Assembly: GCA_015179025.1 (NCBI GenBank)
Contig: WHUX01000177.1
Span: 1-64,000 of the forward strand
DNA from: Terfezia claveryi
Lineage: Eukaryota > Ascomycota > Pezizomycetes > Pezizales > Pezizaceae
DNA: 64,000 bases
Direction of reading: 5' to 3'
Positions 19,840 through 31,426 of this stretch are shown here, one piece after another (position 1 is the first letter of the stretch; each line of letters begins with the position of its first letter). Made by a program: the position numbers and the translations under genes. Under the pieces are notes generated by a model. It had not been told where the DNA came from, searched no databases, and saw nothing but the letters and a program-made list of their open reading frames with translations.

Positions 19840-21349
19840 GTTTGTTAGGTGTGGTAGGCAATATACCGGAACCGGCTCTAACAAACGAGTTCCAATATGA
19901 TTCCTGGGTAAGGATCGGAACGGAGAAGGAAGAAGTCGCAACTTCACAGGTTCGGGCAAAGATTTAAATACCCGAGGGGCTTCGAAGCTTCTAGGTGCCG
20001 GTAGTTCTATTGCTATTACCCATCCGCAAGGAGGGAGGGAATGTGCATATGGAAGGACATCTGTGAGATTTATTAAGCGGCGTGTGTTGTACGTACAGCG
20101 ATCAATCTAACAATCTATGACATGGTTGGAACTCATCAATTTACGTTATAAGTAGGGTCCGGGCCAGTAGCCGTGGCTGGCCGACAACTGGGCCACTAAA
20201 CTCGACTATGCGCTACAATAATGACTTAGACATACAGGAAACTGGCAGCTGCAACTCGAACACGAGGCCCGACTCGGCCAAGGGGGAGGAAATATGGTTA
20301 TAAAGGAAATCCGAATAATTGCTTGCAATTGGTGAGAAGCCTTCCAGCAGTCAGGAGGTTCGTTGCACACTACCCCAGGAACCAATAACAAAGGCCTCAT
20401 TTACTATTATATCACGGCGCTCTAACCAAACGAAGAACAGCTGGGAAATGAGATGTGCACATGAAACCAGACCAGGATATCGAAAAGAACTTCAAACCTG
20501 GAATAGTCATCTTATATTAGCCCATTGCAGCGAGCATTAACCATTACCAAGTGTCAGCGAATCCCATGACAATCTCATTATCATCCGGAGCTTAACCTTT
20601 TCCAACCGATATCCAACATATGCAAGAAAATCGATTTACCATGCTGTACGCGGGAATATTTCTAATTGATATTCCTGCAGCCTCTACCAACGAGGGAGCT
20701 TTGCGCTTCCGTTCACGGTACTGAACCCCTAAGTTACAGGCCGTATATCCTCGCCTTGTGCGATTAGAATTTGGGCCTTCGACTTGTTTTGAGTTCGTCT
20801 GTGTGGAACCTTGCGAACGTCGCACGCTTCTTGAGCCAACATTTCACCATTGTGCACATTTTAGGCAAAAATGACCACATCGTAGCCTGGCATTAGATGA
20901 AGTGGGTGATTATCATATCTATCAAACAAACGAACGTTACCTGAAATATTTTATATCTAAATAAAATAAATAGTTTTGCCCCAAAAAATTGACACTGAGT
21001 ATGTGCGAAATACACCATATCGTGCAGGGTTAGGGCGGTTTCATTTCTGTATGTCTTACGTAGCTGTAGATCACTACTACTTTCACAGGCTAGCGAAATT
21101 CTATATCGAGATTGGACCAGCACTTTGAAGGGTATTCAGCATAAGCTCAAAACTTCCTAATTAACCTGATTCATTTGTTGTCAATCCATTGCCAATTCTC
21201 CCTCTCCGGTAAGCTTGCATGCAACTCATCGTGTTATCTTGGTCTAGCTAGATATCAATATTGGTAATGGCTATGTATTCCTCAACAGACCCAGGCAGCA
21301 GATGACATTTACCCAAGCTATTGAAGTCACTCCCTCGATGAGCCAAGGC
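19840..21349. other. Intergenic between P450 and GMC oxidoreductase
   Basis: No gene recognised. The frames present are short, lack codon structure and have no flanking splice logic. It contains the P450 promoter side and the 3' side of the GMC gene. Confidence 0.5.
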
Positions 21350-23791
21350 CTACTGGTCGGCCTTGATGATATCCGCCGCCTGCAACACTGTTAGCTAACC
21401 TGAACGCGATTTTCAATTTGACAACCTACCTTCTCTGCAACTGCGTATATGGTTGCTTGCAAATGCGTTGCCGGAATCAGTGGTTGAATAGATGCATCAA
21501 CAATCCTCAAATTCGTCGTCCCATACACCTTCAACCTATCATCAACCACGCCACCCCATTCCCTTTTCATCATTGATGCTGTCCCACTAGGATGGAACAT
21601 TGTGGTCAACGTTTTCTCCACATATGTTCTCAGCTCACCATCAGTTTGAATCGACGGACCTGGTTCCAATTCTGTTGGTTGTAGGATCTGAATATCCTCG
21701 GTCGCAACAACTCTCCGGCAAAACTTCAGAGCCTCTACATATACATCCAAGTCCACAGGATTAGAGCCTGTCCTGAAATCAATGACGGGTGCTGCAAATG
21801 GATCTGTGGAATTGATTTCGATATAGCCCCGGCTAAATGGATGCTGCAAAGCGATAGAAAGAGGTGTCTGGATATGTCGACTGGCACCGCTGAGGAAAAT
21901 GAACTCCATTGTAGCAACATTGGGAGTTGACAATGCAGCGAGAAGTAGCTTTCGCTGAGCTTTGTATCCTGCGATAACGCTGGCATCAAGCCCTGGGCGA
22001 AGGTAAGCGTCAGGTGACCCTGCCGCATATGCAACTAGAAGCTCCGTTGAGCGATTGGTGAAAGTACTAAACGGCAGGAAAGCTACAGAATTGGGTGAAC
22101 CAGCAGTCCACGGTCCTTGACGGGAAGAGTAAAAGAGTGCTTTCATTGCGGCATCGTATGTTGCATTTCTCTCCATATCAATAGGGGAATGTTCGACGTT
22201 TGCCACTAGCAAATTTGTCAGTGTCAGAAAAATTCAAAGGTCTGAGTCTAGATGATACTTACGGTTGAGTTTTAATGACGCAACTGCGGAAACCCCAAGT
22301 CACTTTGGTTAGCCTTGTACCACTGAGCGGAGTGGAGACAACTCACAAGGATGGTCTTGATAATTTTGGCCCACTCCAGGTAAGTCAATTAACACCGGAA
22401 GTCCAAGTCCCTCCAAAAGTGCCTTCGCTCCGATCCCGGAAAGTTGTAAAATTTGAGGAGTGTGAACTGCACCAGCGGCCAGGATAACCTCACAGTTCGC
22501 AATCACTAATTTTCGGCTTGCTTCCTTGCTTTCTGTAAACTTTGGTATAGAACGAGGTTAGCTAAAAGTTCATGAATCACCGAAAGGCCAGATCTAAAGC
22601 AACATACCTCAACACCAATCACCTGGATTCCCTTTGCAGTTTCCTTGGTAAGCAACTTTGTGACTTGTCGAGATGTGATAGCATGAAGGTTCGGTCGAGG
22701 CTGTATACGGTCGTAATATCCACGAGCGTAGGATCGAGTCTGTGTAGTAGGTTCAAGACTATTTGGGGACCAGTAGTGGTTGAGAGCACTTCCTCCCATA
22801 TCCTTCGACGTGGGGATGCCCATATTGTTCAGTGCTGTCTGAAAATTTTCTATGTACCGGCCATACACTCATCAGCTCCATACGGTTGTTTAGCAAATTC
22901 AAGGACTCACTATTTTGTGGATAGATGAAGTTGGGAAAGCCCGAGTTGATGTACCCATCGAATCCGTGAACATCTGGATCCCATGTAATGCCAAACTCCT
23001 CCACTTGCTGTGTACTCGGGATAGTGAAATTTTCACTCTAGAAAAAGAAGCCAACCTTAGTATAAACTATGTTTGTTCAGAGAGCACTGAAGGTAATTAA
23101 CCTACCTTTTTGAAGTATGGCAGTAGACCTTCAAAATTCCATCCTTTGTTTCCCAAATATTCCCATAAATCGTAATCGGCCGGTGACCCTCGGTCGAACA
23201 TCAATCCATTCAACACTGATGACCCACCGAAAACCTTTCCAATAGGTAGTTTTTGCATGCGGTCTCTAATATGTGTTTGAGGAACTGTTGTGACGTTCCA
23301 GTCATATTTAGATCCCATAGTATTTCCAAGATAACGCTGAAGGAGAACGTCATCCTCATGTTGGTCTCTAAGGATGTCAGGAAACCGGGTGTTAGTCTGT
23401 GCTTTCCAATATTGATATTAAGGGATACATGACTGGAACTTAGTTGACCTCCTGGAACAGTGTGTACTTACACTACGCCTGCTTCGATCACAAGAACCGT
23501 AGCTGCAACTCAAGTCAGTATCAACCCACTTGGCAGAAAGCACTATACAACAACGGTAACTTGGGATGAGATCTGTGTAAAAAGTGCTACCAGGTTACTA
23601 CCACACTCACTTTTTGGGTTCTCAGACAGCCTGTTCGCTACCGCTAAACCACTGGTTCCGCCACCGACAATAACGTACTCGTAGCTGTCCAGAAGCTGTT
23701 CTTCCCTCTCTTTCAGTTCGCCCCGAAAAGGCACTGCTAAAACGACAGTGCCCACATGGACAAACAGCACCAGCTTGCTGAGAAGATGCAT
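21350..23791 (-). CDS. Secreted GMC-family FAD oxidoreductase
   Basis: Nine exons give 620 aa: 23791-23611, 23502-23472, 23367-23106, 23037-22911, 22849-22608, 22539-22347, 22283-22263, 22205-21430 and 21379-21350. A signal peptide ([21 protein letters not shown]) is followed by the FAD-binding [16 protein letters not shown] and [11 protein letters not shown] signature 1 ([11 protein letters not shown]), signature 2 ([15 protein letters not shown]), the catalytic His in [11 protein letters not shown] and the C-terminal [24 protein letters not shown] region complete the family set. Members oxidise alcohols (aryl alcohol, glucose, choline-like), passing electrons to O2 or quinones. It is intact. 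Several exons are tiny (21-31 nt) but frame and motifs demand them. Confidence 0.9.
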
Positions 23792-24902
23792 GTTGGCAAC
23801 CCGACGTGTCTGTGTGAATATCGCCCCTAATCGTACCTAAAATGGCTGATAGGATGGTGGTCTATGTGGCTCGAGCTGAGATTTTGTGCTCTCAACCAGT
23901 GGAGATTCTGGTACTAAGATAACAATCAACCAGAGTGTGAAGCTCAGGGCTGACTGCGATATCCAATGGGTCAACGAATAGGTACCCAGATACTATATAA
24001 GCATTTGTCAGGAAGGCTCCATATTCCAACACTCCGTCATTGCAACTGCCGTGAAGTGCCCTGTGCACCACGTCTCGGTAATTGAAGTCGGTAATTAAGT
24101 CGGCAAGTAATAGTTGTACCGTACCGGTATATTGCCTGAGATTTAAGGTGGCATGCAGATGCGCCCTGCGTCAAAAGGCACAGCATCTTCATGCGGATAT
24201 CACAATGCTAATCCAAGTAGTAAGCACCAGGGACCCTTGCCATTAGAAGTGTACCCCCCGGCATCGATAAGCTTGATACATACATACTCGGTATATATGT
24301 CTACGGAAAGGCCAACTTGAGACATGAAATTGAAGTTAGTTCATTCAGTATATACCAAAAAAGTGAGATGCAATGCTATTCTAGTGTAGATGTGTGCTAT
24401 TCCTGCGAGCAGTTGGGCGCTCATGCTTGAGGGCGGTGGTGCACTCTCCTATATCCTTTCAAGTCGAATATAACGACTTCCGCATCCATGGCTATGATAA
24501 CCCTGCCCGGTTTCATTTCAGGGGATGATGATATACAGATTTAAATTTCTATCGTTGTTAAGTTAAGTCATCTGCTCGATACCGTGCCATAGCCTTGTAG
24601 AGAATAGCGATACAGTGGCGTATCACATACAGATGTCCAGCTGCTGAGTTCGCAAATGAAACTAGTGCGCACTGCAGATACCAATTTGGGAGGTACTACT
24701 CGTTTGGGTATAAACTCTACAAAGAAGGTTAGTCTCGTCGAGGAATTGTGTTCTGGTTACACAGTCTGGTTGCACTAACCGTTACACAGTTGCACAGTTA
24801 CACAGGCAGAAGGAGGAAACCATTGGCCGTGGTGGTGCATTATTGCATTATTATAATCAGATCAATCCTCTAGGTACTGCATAATCTGAGAATGCCTCTC
24901 CA

Positions 24903-24905
<3 letters not shown>

Positions 24906-24934
<29 letters not shown>
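24906..24934 (+). repeat. Poly-T run of 29
   Basis: 29 consecutive T. It could be the tail of a retroposed sequence on the minus strand or a simple homopolymer; no retroposon body was recognised next to it. Confidence 0.9.
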
Positions 24935-24939
<5 letters not shown>

Positions 24940-25041
24940 TACTTATTCGTCTATGGAGCCTAAGGCTATGAGACGGTTGCTATTTCTATATATATATAAC
25001 TTGCTCTGGTTTACATCCCTTGGTATAGGTCAATTACAAAA

Positions 25042-25356
25042 TACTGAAGTAATTGGAAAATAACACCCACCCTTTGAAAATAACACACGTCTCACAACAC
25101 AGACCGCGCTGCATGTGCATAAGTACGGAGTATGTGAATAGATCAACACCAACCTCACTGGATTGAGCTCGGTAGATGAAATTCCAGAAGAATCACCGGG
25201 GATTATGTTTTAGATGATGAGCTGGATCTGCATGTACTAATCCAATGTCGTTACCTCTATTTCCTTTGTCACTAGCTCAATCTCGTTGGTTATCTTTGTA
25301 AAGTGAGACGGGTATTATTTTCAAAGGGTGGGTGTTATTGTCCAGTTACTTCGGTA
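25042..25356. mobile_element. MITE with ~52-bp terminal inverted repeats and TA flanks
   Basis: Both arms read TA-CYGAAGTAAYTGG followed by AATAACACCCACCCTTTG and end near CGTCTCAC: left arm 25044-25095, right arm 25303-25354 inverted. About five mismatches separate the arms, mostly C/T. The element is 311 bp between flanking TA dinucleotides (25042-25043, 25355-25356), the target duplication of Tc1/mariner/pogo elements. The interior has no coding potential, so it would be mobilised in trans. Confidence 0.85.
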
Positions 25357-26164
25357 CTGTACAAGGAACTCAGCTGATCAGTGCTGCAACCAGACTATCA
25401 GCTGCAGGCGAACAGGCAACAACTTGGGGTCCTTTGTATCAAGTTATGTTCTCTAAATCTGCGTCAACACGTCATAGTGGTCAATACAGGGACTAAATAT
25501 ACGATTCCGGAGACGTGTCGAGCCACCACAGGTTACACTGCTATTATACCGATGTAGTCGTCTCGGTACCGTTTTGAGCCTGAGCCGTGACGCGGGGTGC
25601 ATGCGGCAGCTGCTGATGGTAATACGATATCTATGATGGACTAGTGCTTGCCGCGTAATCATATTTGATTTTTAGTCACATCCCAACCAATATTGCGGCT
25701 TTCCGTGGCATACACACAACACTAGCAGAGCACGATAGGCATGTCTCAGCACACAGACTATGCACGAGGGACGCGTTCGCACACGCACTGTATTGCGTAT
25801 CTCGGACGGGTTGATACTAGTCTGGTTGTGTATGAGAGATGTGGACAAATACCGTCAACTATACACTTCAGCAGTTATACAAATAATAATATTTCCGATG
25901 CTTACGTGAGTTGATCGACTTGAACATCTAAAATTATGAATGAGCATAGTCTGGTTGTATGACCCCTCCATAGGAGGGAATGAGCATGAGGAAAACTTAG
26001 TCTGTTGACGACCCACGTGCAAGTTAACGTATATATATTTTTATAAACTCCCATCCACCCAATTACGACATTAACATACAACATATAACACATATCCAAT
26101 CGCTTCATTCCACATCGTAGACCAAGAATCCAATTGACAGCCAAATTATTAACCATGCTGAAAA

Positions 26165-26981
26165 CTATAATGCGAAAAAACCAACAACAGCCATTACCAG
26201 AGCACTAAGGCTAACAATGTTCTTGACACCAGCACTCTCACTGTTGGATGGTGGTGGGACAACCGTTGGGCTGGTAATATTTCTGGTTTGGGTCATAGAT
26301 CCAGTTCCATAGATAGTGGTGGTGGTCAGTGTAGTCCCTGAGTATGTAACTAGAGTAGTGGACGGGCATGAAGTGGTCGGGTATGGAACTTCAGTAGTAG
26401 GTGCGACAGTTGTAACTTCAGTAGTAGGTAAGACGATTGTATCTTCAGTAGTAGGTAAGACGATTGTAATTTCAGTAGTAGGTACGACGGTCGTAACTTC
26501 GGTGGTAGTAGTGGTCTCTGGCCCAGTGGTAGTGATGGCTGGGCGTGTGGTAACTTCTGGTAAGGTCTCTTGGCGTGTAGTCATTATTGGTATTGGAATG
26601 GTCACTCCAACAGACTGGCAGAACGCACGTGCAGCAGAGATGGCAGCTGTGGAAATGTGAAATTAGGCCTACTTCTTCTGTTGATGGGCAGGACTACATA
26701 CATCCGACCTGAGCGGAGTCACAGGAACTGTGGAAACAATGGCCGGCAGCTGTCACAAAGGGTATAGAGGAGCAGACACATTTGAAGTCGGAGGGGTTGT
26801 CGCAACCGGAAACAGAGAGACCACTAGCGAGACAAGGGCCCTGAGGAATTCGCATTAGCTACTATCGTGGAGGGGAGGGGGAGTATGGATAACGCACTGC
26901 ACAGTCAGGCAGCCCGGGAACTTGAGCGTAGACGGCTGGGACAGCGAGGGCGACAACGGCGGCGAAGATGGCAGACTTCAT
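26165..26981 (-). CDS. CFEM-domain GPI-anchored surface protein
   Basis: Three exons give 234 aa: 26981-26898, 26840-26702 and 26646-26165. The product has a signal peptide (MKSAIFAAVVALAVPAVYAQ). A CFEM domain with all eight cysteines in order follows (LPDC, GPC, SGC, FKCVC, GHC, SSC, AFC), then a long Thr/Ser-rich stalk with repeats of the type VxPTTEx. The C-terminus (ESAGVKNIVSLSALVMAVVGFFAL) looks like a GPI-attachment signal. CFEM proteins sit at the fungal cell surface; some bind heme or act in host contact, but which applies here cannot be told. The stalk is probably heavily O-glycosylated. Introns are 57 and 55 nt. Confidence 0.9.
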
Positions 26982-28296
26982 CCTGAACGATTGTTGATTT
27001 GCGTGAAGAGAGGGTAAGAGCCGAAAGAGCAGGATTCAACAACGGAACACTAAGCGAATGTGTTATATGCGTAGTGTATGGTGAGGGAAGAGGGCGGAGG
27101 TTGGAAGTCCTTGGGTTTATATCCTTGGGTTTATATATTTGGGTCCCAAATACGTAAGTACTTATCTTATGACTTGCAGTGCCATAAGGATGGCTGAAAA
27201 CAAACACCATAATAATCCAGCCGTCCATCCACAGAGCTCCATGCGGCAGTTATTTTTGATCTTCTTTGCCTCCATCTCCGCCCCTAGAGACCAGGATCTG
27301 CCACACATGCCTACTTACCTATGTAGAGTCTCTAGAGTACGTAGTACTTTACAGGTCTGGCAATCACATGCGCTAACTCTCCGGCAGCGCGGATTGGAAC
27401 CCTTCTGAACTAGGACGCTGGCAAAGCAGACCGGAATAGGTAGTCTGGTTAAGACCGGAACCGAGCTGTGGTGGCAAAACTACTTGGGTTTCGCCAACCA
27501 CTTGTGATGGAAAATCCAGTTTGGTGCCCTGACGATTTGCATCTGAGCTTTGCATTGGCAACGGTTGTCTGATAATTGGGCCTTGTCAATGCTCAAAATT
27601 TTGTGGGGATACCCGCTGTGGACTCTTTAGAGAAAGTTACTCTATGCCCTATAAATAGAACTTAAATATGTGATGATCGCTCAGCAGGGAATTAGGAAGG
27701 TGATGTGAGCAGGGCTGTGTATCCTTTGGGTGGCTCGAATTTCGAGTCTTGGAGATGAGAGGTTGATATCAGACACCCCTGAGTTTTACACGTACATCCA
27801 ATAATCGAGGTCCATGTTGCCGCAACTTCGAATTCGCTCTTGGGTAAATTAGAGTACTTATTCTGGGGACTGGGACAGCAAATCGATCGTTGAAATCGTT
27901 GAAGCAGAAATCGAATAAGACATTATGGTGCATAACTGAGCTGACTTTTGTCACTCGACGATCGCGATCGAAACATGACATCTGTTCTACCCGCAAGTTT
28001 TAATCCAATAATTAACAAAGAAAGCCGTTGGTGGGGCCAGCCACTCGGCGTCAGGTGCAAACAAATTGTCTTGCTCCGCGGCTTCTGGTGTCCCTCGATA
28101 ACAGGGTTGCAGATTCGGCCCTTTGATACTTGAAAAGAAGGTTACTTTGATGTTCGCGACTAAGTACCGAAACAGCCATGTCAGTCTGGGTCAACGCCCA
28201 TCCTTTGTCGTAGTGTTGCACGCATTAAGATTATTAACGAGAACATATATATCGTCATCACCCTACTATACCTAACTAGGTAATGCATATTGGGTA
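26982..28296. other. Intergenic; one inverted copy of the AACCAGACTA motif
   Basis: The CFEM promoter region is followed by spacer. TAGTCTGGTT occurs at 27441-27450. No gene recognised. Confidence 0.5.
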
Positions 28297-28921
28297 ATGC
28301 ACACTAGCAACCAGATATTGCACCTAGCGAATTCTTCACAGCATACTACTAAATCATAGAATCTCGGCGTCTACTAGAGCACTCACAACCTATATGGGCA
28401 ATAAAAGAGGTTAAATTACATATGCTGCCACTGTAGGGAGGGGGGGTTGCTGTTAGGAGCTGAAAGCGGTAGAGGCTGCTAGGTCTTGATAAAATATGCG
28501 TGGTGTTAAGAGGCCTCGACGTTGTTGTGTAAGAATAGCTCAGTCATTTGGGGCTCTTACGCTACAGTAAATAGTTGCTAGGAAGCGGTTTGAGCATGTG
28601 ATATTATTTTTGGCCTTTTGCAATGCATGCAGCACATTCATGAAATTGCCAAGGGATCCATAGGGAGTCAATTCATGATGTACACAGTCATATACGAGGG
28701 CAGCCGGGAGCTAGGAGGCTTACAACCGATAGTGCTGTTGAGGTTGTGAGTGCTCTGGCACGTTTAGGGCAACCCAGGGGAAGCAGTGGGTACCAACCAG
28801 ACTACAGTGTGTAAGATAATCAAATTCAGCGATTACAGTTACCCTATAGACGCCGTCATTCTATGATATGTAGTATGCTGTGAGGAATTCGCTAGGTGCA
28901 ATGGGTGTTGCTAGCGTGCAT
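28297..28921. mobile_element. Inverted-repeat DNA element (~625 bp) with TA flanks
   Basis: The left arm from 28297 (ATGCACACTAGCAAC) matches the inverted right arm from 28921 (ATGCACGCTAGCAAC). The match continues through TTGCACCTAGCGAATTC, CACAGCATACTAC, TCATAGAAT and GGCGTCTA for roughly 78 bp with scattered mismatches. TA dinucleotides flank both ends (28295-28296, 28922-28923). A further inverted match AGAGCACTCACAACCT (near 28377 and 28740) suggests that the right arm carries an inserted block of about 100 bp. No transposase is inside, so it is a non-autonomous or decayed element. Confidence 0.75.
28733..28775 (+). repeat. Dispersed repeat, copy A (matches 51219-51261)
   Basis: About 43 bp from TGCTGTTGAGG to GGGCAACCC align with 51219-51261 at about 70-75% identity, most differences being transitions. 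Further downstream both copies share TAATCAAATTCAGCGA (28817 area and 51281 area). This indicates homologous transposon remnants. Confidence 0.65.
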
Positions 28922-29276
28922 TACATATACGCGTTTTTTTTTATTTTTTTAATTTTTTTTAAAGTCTGTACGCCGATTCGACCTAATGTCATGCGGCGGT
29001 CCCGTTCCCAGTCCGAAGACCTGTATAGTAGAGTCATGTGTAAAAGCAAATAAAAAATATTTTCTCGCAAGATTATCTTCTAATAGAGGGATTTCGCAAC
29101 TAGGATTCTTGTTAGTTTTTGTGTTAGAACCCGACAACTTCCGATGTTACCATGGCAACGCCAAGATAGTAAATAAAAATTCTCTCACGATTCTTGCTAT
29201 TTACCACGAATACCTACTGCTCTTGCATTCGCTCTCCCTCATTCAGTAATTATCGAAACAACTCCAAACTCGAGAT

Positions 29277-30193
29277 ATGACTCCTCGTGATCAAGTTATT
29301 ATAGATGGTTTAGAGTGCGTATTACCTGTTGAGGTAGAACAAGCTCAAAACGCCATTTCCGAACACCCTATTTTAGGCGACAGAACTCCAGGTGATAGAA
29401 GTGGTGGATCTGCGACTCCAGCTCTAGGTAGTGGAAGAGCTAAGCTTACAGAGGAAGAGAAGGTTAAACTGTTACGCCTTTGTATTTTACACTAGGGGGA
29501 TCATCGACATAGCAATAAGAAAGTCTTTTGGCTTCGTATGCGAGATTTATTAAAGGAAGAGACTAGCAAAGAGCTACGAGATCCATAACAGGTAGTAAAT
29601 GCCTTGGTTACACAGTTCCAAAGTCAAATTAAAAAGGAGGAGAAGGAGTCAGGTATGTAATACTAAAAGTATATTATATAGTAACTTCAACTAATATCCA
29701 AATAGGAACCATACAAGAAGATTCAGAACTCAAGCAATCACTATTTGAATGGGTAGCTCATTTGAATGAGCAACAAGACCAAGCAAAACAAACACAACTA
29801 GTTAAAGCAGAAATTGAAAAGGAACAAAATAAGGCAAAGAAAGCTCGTGCCAACCTTTTACGTACCTGGTCTGAAAGAGACCCATCGAGTAGTGATTCTG
29901 AAAAGAATGAAGATACCAATATTGAAGAGATACCGAGGCTAGCAAAACGATCAAAGACATTGAAGACTCGAAACTCTGAGGTACTTGAAGTTGTATGGAA
30001 AAATGGGAATCGTATGGCTGCTGCTGTAGAGAAGCTTGCAGATGCAATTGCTAGTGGTAGTAGTTCAAGAGTAGGCACCGAATTATTAGAGGCAAAGGTA
30101 GTGAAGTTGGAGGCTTGTATGGAGAAGACAAATCAACGTACAGAGGAGACAAATCAGTTGTTAAGAGAATTACTGAACCGCCGGTCTGAGTAA
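29277..30193 (+). pseudogene. Harbinger-associated Myb/SANT-like protein
   Basis: ATG 29277 starts a frame with a low-complexity leader, then a SANT-like segment (KLTEEEKVKLLRLC ... VFWLRMRDLLKEE). TAG at 29493 and TAA at 29586 break it, yet the frame continues. A 53-nt intron (29653-29705, GTATGT donor) is followed by exon 29706-30193. That exon is rich in Glu/Lys/Gln coiled coil and ends in a second helix (VVKLEACMEKTNQRTEETNQLLRELL). In this superfamily such a partner helps bring the transposase to the nucleus and the termini. The terminal 24 bp overlap the end of the opposite transposase gene. Confidence 0.75.
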
Positions 30194-31258
30194 GAGATAT
30201 TCATCTAGGGATGGTGGGGAACATGCAAACTGAGTTGAGATTTGGCTTCCGTTAAGGCATGTATGGATATTTGTGAGCAATACAACAATCATATAATAGG
30301 CTCCAACCAGTGACTGCCTAATTTTTAGACCTCGTGGATATGTAACAAATGGCCATAGAGCCGATATCTTGCTGAAACTGTGCTCCACCGCTATTCGTAA
30401 TAAGGACATATAAGCATTAAATGCTTGAGTTTCTTGAGGAAGTGGTCAATTTGGAAGTGCTTTATAGGGGCCAATTACCCCATATCCAGCACTATAGGCA
30501 GGATCACTATAGACATATAGCCTCCGATTTCGTCGTCTTTGATGTATTTGTCTTAGATATTCTTCAATTCCAGACTGCTTCCACGCACTCCAATCTCCTA
30601 ATTTGCCTTCATATGGTCCAGCAAGGTACGAAATAAGCCTATCCGGTGTTGTAATAGCTTGAAACTTAACTGCATGTCGCTTCTTATACCCTGAATACCA
30701 TCTCCATTAGTGCTTAGTCGGTCGACATACCACCTTCAAAGTTCCATCAACAAAACCCCATACCCGCTCACCATAGAGGCCAACATAGTCAGCATAATGA
30801 TCCAACTGCTTATATGTTAAGCGCTGATTGTCCCAATGTAGCTTCTCCTCATAGCGAATAACCAAATGTTTGACTACATCATTGAAAATGACCGATTGCC
30901 ATGTCCGGCTCTTTCCAAATAAACGCATGTCATCCTTCAATAGCTTATTACTAGACAGCCTGGATAGAAGTACACAAAATGCTTCTGCTTGTGACGCTTG
31001 GCGCCGATGTCGATAGATAATCTGGTCTAGGCTGAGATATGGGAGTATTTGCTCTATCTCGCCTTTGGTAAATCGAAAGAACTCAAGACACTCGTCATCT
31101 GTGAACTGGTTGAACGTGATTTCTGGCGCTGGTGGTGACAATGGGGCTCGGTAACGTGGATATTGCACAAGGGTCAAAGCAAGGCCGTGATTTTCTTCTA
31201 CCAGAGCTGCCGCTAGCGCTGCCGCGGCTGCTGCTGCTGCTTCTGTTGTCATGATCAT
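30170..31258 (-). pseudogene. PIF/Harbinger DDE transposase
   Basis: ATG 31258 opens a frame with an Ala-run N-terminus, a helical region (FTDDECLEFFRFTKGEIEQILPYL) and the DDE_Tnp_4-type core. The first Asp is in WGFVDGTLK, the second in YSDPAYSAG and the Glu in RIAVEHSF. The reading frame is continuous to 30170 except for TAA at 30709-30707 and TGA at 30448-30446, both C-to-T compatible. Motif order and length (about 360 codons) fit a full-length transposase. Without the two stops all three catalytic residues would be kept. Confidence 0.85.
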
Positions 31259-31343
31259 GAAGGGGTTGCGTCTTTTGTTTGTAGTTGATTGCGCTTACTA
31301 ACTCTATACTTAGCATTAACAAAACAAGCTTGCGAAATCCCTA

Positions 31344-31426
31344 TAAATCTTATTTTTTTGTTCTTGGTTGATCGCGCTTACTAACCCTACCATTAACATT
31401 AACAAGAAAAGGTTGCGAAATCCCCC
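31344..31426 (-). repeat. Extra tandem copy of the Harbinger right terminus (~83 bp)
   Basis: Directly beyond the element's right TAA lies a second terminus-like segment. Its inverted end GGGGGATTTCGCAAC (31412-31426) is followed inward by TTGTTAAT, GTTAGTAAGCGCGATCAACC and ACAAA, matching the same order inside 31261-31343. It is itself followed by TAA at 31427-31429. It may be the leftover end of a second related element or a duplicated terminus. Confidence 0.7.

Larger units (their letters stand above)
24763..25396. repeat. Pair of 12-bp inverted repeats (AGTCTGGTTGCA) enclosing a MITE
   Basis: AGTCTGGTTGCA at 24763-24774 and its exact reverse complement at 25385-25396 bracket 634 bp. The ends belong to the scattered AACCAGACTA family. 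They could be termini of an older short transposon into which the 315-bp MITE jumped. No clear target duplication is seen (CA on the left, TA on the right), so this remains tentative. Confidence 0.4.
23792..26164. other. Gene-free interval rich in small transposon relics
   Basis: It holds a 29-T run, a 315-bp MITE lying inside a wider inverted repeat, and three further copies of AACCAGACTA (25388 on plus, 25818 and 25947 on minus). No protein gene could be supported. Confidence 0.6.
29084..31343. mobile_element. PIF/Harbinger DNA transposon (2.26 kb), inactivated
   Basis: It is flanked by TAA (29081-29083 and 31344-31346), the TWA-type 3-bp duplication typical of this superfamily. Its ends read TAGAGGGATTTCGCAA on the left and, inverted, TAGGGATTTCGCAA on the right. 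It carries the two genes expected for Harbinger elements: a Myb/SANT-like DNA-binding protein on plus and a DDE transposase on minus. The two converge and overlap by 24 bp. Both genes contain nonsense codons, each one C-to-T step from a sense codon, so the element is not autonomous now. Confidence 0.88.
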
